DNA of 64,000 bases from Paguma larvata. Lineage: Eukaryota; Chordata; Mammalia; Carnivora; Viverridae. Below are positions 57,301-64,000 of this stretch, in pieces; position 1 is the first letter of the stretch; each line of letters starts with the position of its first letter. The position numbers and the translations under genes were made by a program. A model generated the notes under the pieces. It worked only from the letters and a program-made list of their open reading frames with translations, did no database searches and was not told the origin of the DNA. The DNA lies in assembly GCA_030068075.1 (NCBI GenBank), contig CM057829.1, forward strand, positions 90,428,889 through 90,492,888, written 5' to 3'.

Positions 57301-58449
57301 ATGTGTGGAAATTAAGTGAAGATAATATAGTATATATACTTTTACAACCTAAATGTTTATTTGTTTTAACACGGCATTTGCTTTTCCTGTTCAAAGCTTA
57401 GTATCTCTAATAACTATGCAGTACTGCATTATATGAAATTATCACACACACACACACACACACACACCCTGAACACAAATAAGAGGAATTCATCAATATC
57501 TCAGTTAATGATACATAAGCCTCAGTATGATTTGTTGTATTTCACTCCTATCTTAATATTATGTTCTAGGAAAAATAACAACTTGGGTTTCTTCATATTC
57601 AGATTTATGGTTAAATGCCGTTGCACATAATAGTTTCTCTGCTTGGAATGTTTTTTTTTTCTTCTGTAATTTTTGATTCTATGTGTAATGAAATATATAA
57701 GAGCAATTGCTTTAAACTCAAATTGATTTGGCTAAAACTAGTATGACTTCAGTAAATATCTTGCTAACAATTATTTCTAGTTAGCAAACATTTATGCTTT
57801 CTTTTCTCCTACACGGAAATTCCCTTCAAGTTCCTAAGGAGTGTGTAGTAGAGGAGTCAGAAGTGTCAACAATTACTCTTGCAGAATACTTAAAATTTTT
57901 CTCTACAAAAGCCTGGGCCAGTCTTACTGTCATGTTAATTCTTAAAGTGCAGAAGCACAGGGCAACAAGAAACCAGATTCATGTCTGTATCCTCTCTGTG
58001 ATCCACTATTCTTTAGGTAGGAGATATGAGTGAGCCTGTCTGTGTTTATATTTTTATTTCTTTCTGGCATTGAAAAACAACACCTACTAATTTACTTGGA
58101 ACTTTTGAAGATGCAATTATTCCAAGTGTGTGTCAAGAAATCTTAAATTTTTCTTAATCTTAACTTTTTTTTAATGGAGTTAAAATTAGTCTGGGAATAC
58201 AAATATAACTCCAACTCAACTTAAAAAAAACATAGCAAACAAAAACAAACAAAAAACTTACATTCTGACTGAGGCAAGAGAATAAGGAGGAAGAAAAGAA
58301 CAAGGCATAATCCAGTCAACCATTTTGTGGGAAGATTATGATAGAAAGTTTCTTTTTGTCTTACTTGTTTCACACATATCTGAAAAATGGGCTAGGTTAC
58401 ATCACGAAGTATTCCATTGTTAAAAATATCTCACTGGGTAACTGCATTT
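57301..58449. other. AT-rich DNA with a CA repeat
   Basis: No gene supported. A CA run lies at 57443-57468 and A-rich sequence at 58221-58257. Frames of 61-79 codons at 57433-58523 show no recognisable domain. Confidence 0.45.
57443..57468. repeat. (CA)n microsatellite
   Basis: About 13 uninterrupted CA units. Confidence 0.95.
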
Positions 58450-58710
58450 CATCTTTTAAGATACAACTCTTCAGTCACCCCTTCACAAAGCCTTTTTTGA
58501 CTCAAATTACCCTGTTGCATTAGTTGCCTTTCCTCTACGTTCTACATTCCTTGAACATTTCTTGCCACAGGCTTATCATTTTTATGTTTTATCTCTTTAT
58601 AACCCCACTAGGTTATACTAGGTTATACTAGGTAGAAGAAAGTCCCCAGCTAATTCACTTTAGTATCCTCATGTCTGCTATATCATAGGTATAGTAGAAA
58701 AATGTAAAAA
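58450..58710 (+). mobile_element. L2 3'-region fragment, plus strand
   Basis: 'aagatacaactcttcagtca' and 'ccccttcacaaagccttttt' followed by 'gcttatcatttttatgtttt' and 'tttagtatcctcatgtctgc' correspond to the L2 3' region. It carries a small local tandem repeat at 58607-58634. Confidence 0.6.
58607..58634. repeat. 10-base tandem repeat, 2.8 copies
   Basis: The unit actaggttat is repeated exactly twice, then a partial third copy actaggta. Confidence 0.95.
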
Positions 58711-58876
58711 TTGTCAGTCCTTTATCTTTCTAGTATAGAAAAAGGCAGACCTAGGTGTCTAATATCAGTTGAAGATTCAGAGAGTAGAATCATCTTTGGA
58801 GAAAAAAACCATCTCCCAAACCCTGACTCTGTCTCTCAAGGATGGCTGCGTCTTAGAAAGTCAGGACTTTCTAAGG

Positions 58877-59066
58877 CAGTGGCTCACAAAGCATGGGCCT
58901 GGGACCAGCCACATCAACGAAACCTGGGAACTTACTAGACATGTAAATTCTGATGCTCCACCACAGAATTACTAAATCAGAATCCTGGGGTTAGGCCACA
59001 AATCTGTGTTTTACCTTGTCCTCCAAATGGATCTGAGTTTACCACCAACTAGAGTTAAAACTAGTG
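58877..59066 (-). mobile_element. MER5A-like hAT-Charlie DNA transposon, minus strand
   Basis: 'cagtggctcacaaagcatgg' (58877), 'cctgggaccagccacatcaa', 'acctgggaacttactagaca', 'tgtaaattctgatgctccac', 'taaatcagaatcctggggtt' (58973) and 'aatctgtgttttaccttgtc' form the reverse of MER5A nearly end to end. The right end is 'ctagtg'. The 8-base target duplication is no longer recognisable. Confidence 0.82.
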
Positions 59067-62000
59067 TTTTGAAAATTAATGTTCTAGGTCAATGGCTCAT
59101 TGTGTAAAAATATTGAAACCAACTGTGAGGTTTTACAAACTGTCTATGTGCCTTGCTTCGTCCGAGGAGAAAGCATATGCTCTTTCCTATGCTCCCCTGT
59201 CGGTTTACAGACCACAGTGACAACTGATAAAAATATGTCCTGTAACAGGGTGGGTTCTTCTGATAATTCCCATCATGAAGGTCCATCACATTCCATTCCT
59301 CTCTGATCAATAATACAATTTGTGCATCTCATTCACGTCTTTTCAGTTCAGTACAGGTGGCCTTGGGCAGACAAACATAATATAAACATTTTTTCTATAA
59401 AGTGGCTATTCAAAGTTTAAAATCACGTTCTGATCTAAATCTAAATATTTTAATAATATACCTGAAAGCTGGTTTAATTTTAACAAACTGAAGGAGATAG
59501 TTTGTGAATATGCACAAATAGAACAAAAATAATATTGAAATCAATCATAACTTCATGGCATAAAACAGTTTTTCACCCACAAAGTTGCCTGAAGATCATA
59601 AATGAGGTTTCTCAGACACAGCTATCCTACATAGACATGAAACAGTGGTTTCAACATCAAGAGGCTTTTCCATTAATGGCAGTGCGATAAAATACTTATG
59701 TTTCAAAATGTGTGCTTAAAGTTAGTTTACAGTGAAAAGAACATCCAGGTGATTTATTGTACTATAGAATTTCAAATGTTATCCATTATTGTCTAAGTAA
59801 TTAATTTACTAACATGTAATAGCTTCTATACTTTTACCTTATTAACAAGGGTTATTAATTACCTTACAAATGTTGATAAGAAGAAGATCAGACTATTTTA
59901 ATTTATGGGAAATATTCCTACTGAAGCAACAACATCTGTATATTTTCATACTGTTTTAGCAAAAGCAAATACTTAAAACAACCATTTAAAATATTGATGT
60001 CACTGACTAATGTTTTTTTTTTTTCTGTTAAGAAAGAAGTTTGCTCCAAAATTTTAGATGCTTTTATCTTCTAATATATTTTGACAGACTATGCTCCTTT
60101 CCTTTAAATTAATCACGAAATTGTCTTTAATTTTTGTAGACTGAAAGCAAGTGGTACAGGCAGAGGAGGTGATTTAGAGACATTATTAAACACAGCATCT
60201 ACCGTAGGTCAACCTGGGATGTTTACACGTATCTCACTTTATTCTTTCTTTCTATATATTTTTGGTATTCAGTGATTATATGGAAATTTTGATGCAGTGC
60301 AGTATCTGTGTGTAAACTTAATATATTTATTTAATTCTCTAAATATTTGTTTCCTTTTAAATAAAGTCTACCTACAAGTCATATTAGAACATATCGAAAT
60401 CGTATTTAATACCACCTGAATTTCTTTTAAGCCTGAAATGAGTTTTCACTTTCTCATACAAAAGTCAGAAAATATAACATGGAAGAGAGTCAATATAAAA
60501 GTAAATCATAATATTTTAGTTTAAACAGTGTGTATTCTTTGTTTTATATACCTAGGATCAAGATTTCATCACAGTAACACCTACTGTTAGGTGAACATGA
60601 AGATTAAACCCCTCATGAAAACAACCATTAATTTGCACATGCATTTGCCCTGTTAATTGTATCTTGCTTCACATTTCAAATGAAATTCTCCAAACTTGCA
60701 TTATTTTAACTACAAATTAAAAATAAACCTCTTGGCAAGGTGGTTAGTATTCCTAAAACAATAGAATTTAGTTAATATGCTTATTTGTCAATTAGTGAAT
60801 TCAACATGAACTAATTTATAGACTCTTAACTGTTTTATCATTTCACATTTAATGTCCAATTTTAACCATTTTTATTTTGAATACACAAATTGTGGACGTA
60901 TAAATATACTTCCTACAACCTAGTCTATTAAAATATTATTTTATGTACTTTAAGGCTTTTATAATTAAAAATGCTTCATGTGTAAACCTTATGTGCTTAA
61001 TAAGCAAGTGATTTATGCAGAAGGCCTATAATTACATATTTTATCTATAAACTCTGCTATATCTTATCTAAGGTAGTTGATTTTTTAGAATTTAAGTATA
61101 CTTCATTAGTTAAAGGTTGCACAGTTAAGAGGCAAACATATTTCACCCCAAATGCACGGTTCTTTTCCTGTAAGGCATTATGTCTCTGTGCCTCCCCTTA
61201 GCACTTATACAGATCATTAATTTAAAAAAAGCTAAACTCCCAATCAATGCAGGGAAGAGTGTCCTTCAAAATTAAAGCATAAAAAAGCAAGTTTGAAGAT
61301 AATGGTAACATACAATAGTTAAGCCATTTTAGCTGGATGTATTTACCTTAGACCATTCCCAAATAAATATTCTTAAAGGGGTTGAAATATATTCACTACA
61401 TTAGAGGTCAAAAATCATTTGGATAGACAAATCTTAGAGTATGTTGGTGAAGGAAGAAAACAGACTTGTCAAAATATTAATGTTTCATATTCAACCTTTG
61501 AAGACTAAGAAAATAAAAGTAAAATTGTTATTGCCATAATCTCTATTATAAAGTAATGAACAACTATTAAGGCCAACATGAAAAGTCTTAATATTAAAAC
61601 CAGGGAATGCATTTTTCCATTGTGTACTTCTGAGTTGGGTCATATTGTAAAACAAGGTTTCTGGGATTTTTAATATTGTAAAGCAATATGAATGGAGAGG
61701 TAAAGCGTGGAGGAAACTGAAGTTGTGTTGACATGTTTTTAAAATGATATGCTTCCTATCATCCCATGGTTTAAAAAGCTGCTGATGAGCAGCTGACTAC
61801 ACGAAAGTCAACGATCTGACGGAAGTTAAAGCAGGGAAATGTACATGGAGAAAAGAAGAGTAAAGCACATATGTTTGGATCAGTTTCTTCAAAACAGCCC
61901 AGTTGACCCTAAATCACCTCATAATATAATCACAAACATAGATCTCGAGATATACTCAAAGGATTTGTTTTGAATTCATGATCTTGAATAAGGTATTCCC

Positions 62001-62930
62001 AATGTAGAACTGTGTGTCCTCTTCTGCAGTATTTAAACAGCTCTGAAAAATTCTGTTCATCCATCAATGGAGAAGTGCGATGTGGTTGATTACAGAGTGC
62101 TGAGGTATGCTGGGAATTGTATGGGATATAAGTATTCATATTAAGCTCATTAGCGCTCAACTCTGACTGCTTTATATAGTAAAAACAATAACAACAATAA
62201 TAATAATAACCAAAATATTTTTGTGCTAGCTTGCTTTTCAACTTTAGCCATACTGTCCTGTGTGGGAATTGTCTTATCCCTTCCCCCCTTATTTTGTCTC
62301 TCACATTCTTCCCTCAACCTTTTTTGTTTCTCTTTCTTTGAGGTGCTAAACATTCTGACCTGCTATTTTCCTTTGTGCATTCGTTCATGTAAAATATTCT
62401 TAAATTTGTTATCAATGTATAACATTTAATATGAAATTTGGATGTGTTTTTAATTCAACACATCATTAAACAGAAGTTATGGGAATAATTATGCTTCTAT
62501 TAGCTGCATTTGCGTCTTGCTTTCCTAGTTAAAAAGTGAACTCATATACCTCATCTCATTTCATCATTGCACATTCTAGTTAGCTTGATTAGTTTTTGCA
62601 TTTTGCTTATACACATTCCGCACTAGGAGCATAGATTGTCTTATATGTTGCCCTCATCAGGAATATTAGTTCCTCTGCTGCATAAGTGGCTGCCTAGTGA
62701 CTATGTCTGGTAATTCAGAAGACAAATAGACTGTAAGCACAGAATAACTGTATTTCATTCCCAAAGTACCTGTTAGAGCAAACTAATCAGTAAGTGATGC
62801 TTGTGAAGAAAAAAAATGGCAAGCATTTCACTTCATAGTCATTTTCATCTTTGAACACATTTAATAATTAAAACGGTAAAATGCAATAATGTGAGAAAAA
62901 ATAATCTATTTAGCTTCAAAATGGAGGGCC
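59067..62930. other. Repeat-poor AT-rich intergenic block
   Basis: About 3.9 kb in which I recognise no SINE, LINE, LTR, DNA transposon or gene, only a short CAA/TAA run at 62184-62207. The 124-codon minus-strand frame at 61930-62304 has no recognisable domain and its hydrophobic end comes from the TAA repeat. This is the longest unmarked stretch in the window. Confidence 0.45.
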
Positions 62931-62970
62931 ATACATTTATTTTTTTTTGACTAAATATATCTGTATTTTA

Positions 62971-63281
62971 TTTTTTTCTTTTTTTTTAATTTAAAATAGT
63001 TTATTTTCAAATTGGTTTACATAAAACACCCAGTGTTCATCCCAACATGTGCCCTTTTTTAATGCCCATCACCCCCTCTCCCCCCCCATCTCCCTCACCC
63101 TCAGTTTGTTCTTAGTCTTTGAGAGTCTCTTATGTTTTATCTCCCTCCCTCTCTGTGTCTTTTTTTTCTTTCCCCTCTTCCCCTCCCCCTGGTTTTTGCT
63201 TAGTCTCACCAAGTCCACCTATTCGTGGAAACATATGGTATCTGTCTTTTTCTGACTGACTTATTTCACTTAACATAATAC
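62971..63281 (-). mobile_element. 5'-truncated cat-type L1 3' end, minus strand
   Basis: Poly(T) at 62971-62987, then 'tttattttcaaattggttta', 'ataaaacacccagtgttcat', 'cagtttgttcttagtctttg', 'tctcttatgttttatctccc' and 'gacttatttcacttaacata'. It is the same L1 3' end as at 54.3 kb, cut off at about the same place. atacattta at 62931-62939 and 63278-63286 is a likely target duplication, leaving a second short T run and 22 unrelated bases between it and the L1. Confidence 0.9.
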
Positions 63282-63286
63282 ATTTA

Positions 63287-64000
63287 AAAAAAATTCTGCT
63301 TTGCATAGAGGATCTTTAAAATTGACATTTTAGTTTTCCAAGTAAGTCATTTCTAAAACATTAACAAGTAAATGATGTCATCATAATGAAAAAGATTATT
63401 ATTAAAGATTAATTTTGAAAGCCTGATACTGCCATAAATACTAAGAATGTTTGCATTTGTTCTGAAACTATAATAATATGTCACTAAACTGTAATAAGTA
63501 TTCTTGTAAAAGTTTATTTGTCAATATATTTTGAATGTCTAAATGTGAAAATCACAGCATTGAATACTTTAGTGTTTCGAAGGAACACAAATAGTCAAGG
63601 AGCTTGATAATTTTTTGGAAAACCAAATAATTTTTGAAAGGTCAAGAAAAATTCTGGTAAGTAAATACTTATCAAATTTGTTGTGAATACTATACCCATT
63701 CAAAGGCAATTGATCAGAAATTGTGTAGGATGACATAGAACACTAATTTGGAAATCTTGGTGGTTTAAGACCTGAAGTCACATAATGGAAGGGGTTTTAG
63801 AAGGTACAGACTCTAGACACTGAGCATATAAAGAATGCTTTGGGGAAAAGTGACAAGAAACAGTAAGAGCTAAAAGAGACAGTTGCTCAATGTTTCTGAA
63901 TACTCCGAAATTCAAATAAAATATGAATAGAGAAGTGTCTTTTCAATAAAGTAATGTTGTGGTCTTTGGTGATTTTAAGTTCAGTTATTGTAGCTTCATG
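63287..64000. other. AT-rich intergenic DNA, nothing identified
   Basis: No supported feature to the end of the window. Confidence 0.45.

Noticed and set aside
58595..58640. Possible CRISPR-like or satellite array
   Set aside because: Only 2.8 copies of a 10-base unit with no spacers, in a vertebrate genome.
61930..62304. 124-codon minus-strand frame
   Set aside because: AT-rich DNA with a TAA repeat producing a Tyr/Cys/Leu-rich end. No domain is visible, and there is no splice or promoter context I can defend.
1..64000. A bacterial, phage or otherwise novel gene system
   Set aside because: Dense SINE, LINE and LTR content, AT-rich composition and lack of long frames show vertebrate non-coding DNA. 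I saw no operon, array or toxin-antitoxin layout.

Overview
This is vertebrate nuclear DNA, and I read it as an intergenic or deep intronic stretch of a cat-family (felid or other feliform) genome. The basis is about two dozen copies of the tRNA(Lys)-derived carnivore SINE in its feliform form. It has a head ending in a 'ctgggtggctcagtcggtta'-type box, a 'gctgacagctcagagcctgg' middle, a CT-rich stretch and an AATAAA-like tail. Two 5'-truncated L1 copies carry the 3' end I associate with cat L1. The DNA is AT-rich, has almost no CpG outside repeats, and shows no bacterial or viral gene organisation.

I find no protein-coding gene, exon, tRNA, rRNA or small-RNA gene that I can support. The longest open frames (about 90-181 codons) lie in L2, SINE, LTR or microsatellite sequence, or in unmarked AT-rich DNA with no recognisable protein signature.

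Layout. At 0-12 kb there are eight SINEs laid over old L1 relics (about 3.1-3.6 and 4.5-5.6 kb on the minus strand, 11.0-11.4 kb on the plus strand) and a MIR, ending in a young SINE nested inside an older one. At 12-22 kb there are no SINEs: a MER5A fragment, an MLT1 LTR, a MIR piece, a CG/CA repeat, a minus-strand L1 3' end, and an ERVL-type LTR at 18.2-18.8 kb. At 22.4-26.2 kb lies a decayed, antisense ERVL interior (gag, protease and reverse transcriptase regions) carrying one SINE within it and another at its left edge. At 26-32 kb there is mostly unmarked AT-rich DNA with two SINEs and an L1 relic. At 32.7-34.8 kb there is an L1 3' end, a 375-bp solo LTR, and a long minus-strand L1 3' segment broken by GT and TTTC/TTCC repeats. 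At 35-48 kb there are SINEs, a second solo LTR (42.3-42.9 kb), an L2 copy and a large TTCC repeat. At 49.0-50.9 kb there is a cluster of five SINEs. At 51-64 kb there are an old L1, MLT1 LTRs, L2, MER5A and two truncated cat-type L1s, with no SINE after 52.3 kb.

Nothing here forms a gene system. I looked for an undescribed system and did not find one. The points worth a second look are genomic: the nested SINE pair, the SINE cluster, a solo LTR whose target duplication differs by one CpG-type change, an L1 with a possible 3' transduction, the possibility that 18.2-26.2 kb is one decayed ERVL provirus, a 48-base strictly alternating Z-DNA-type tract, and the repeat-poor block at 59.1-62.9 kb. 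Repeat family names are from memory of consensus features; no library search was run.
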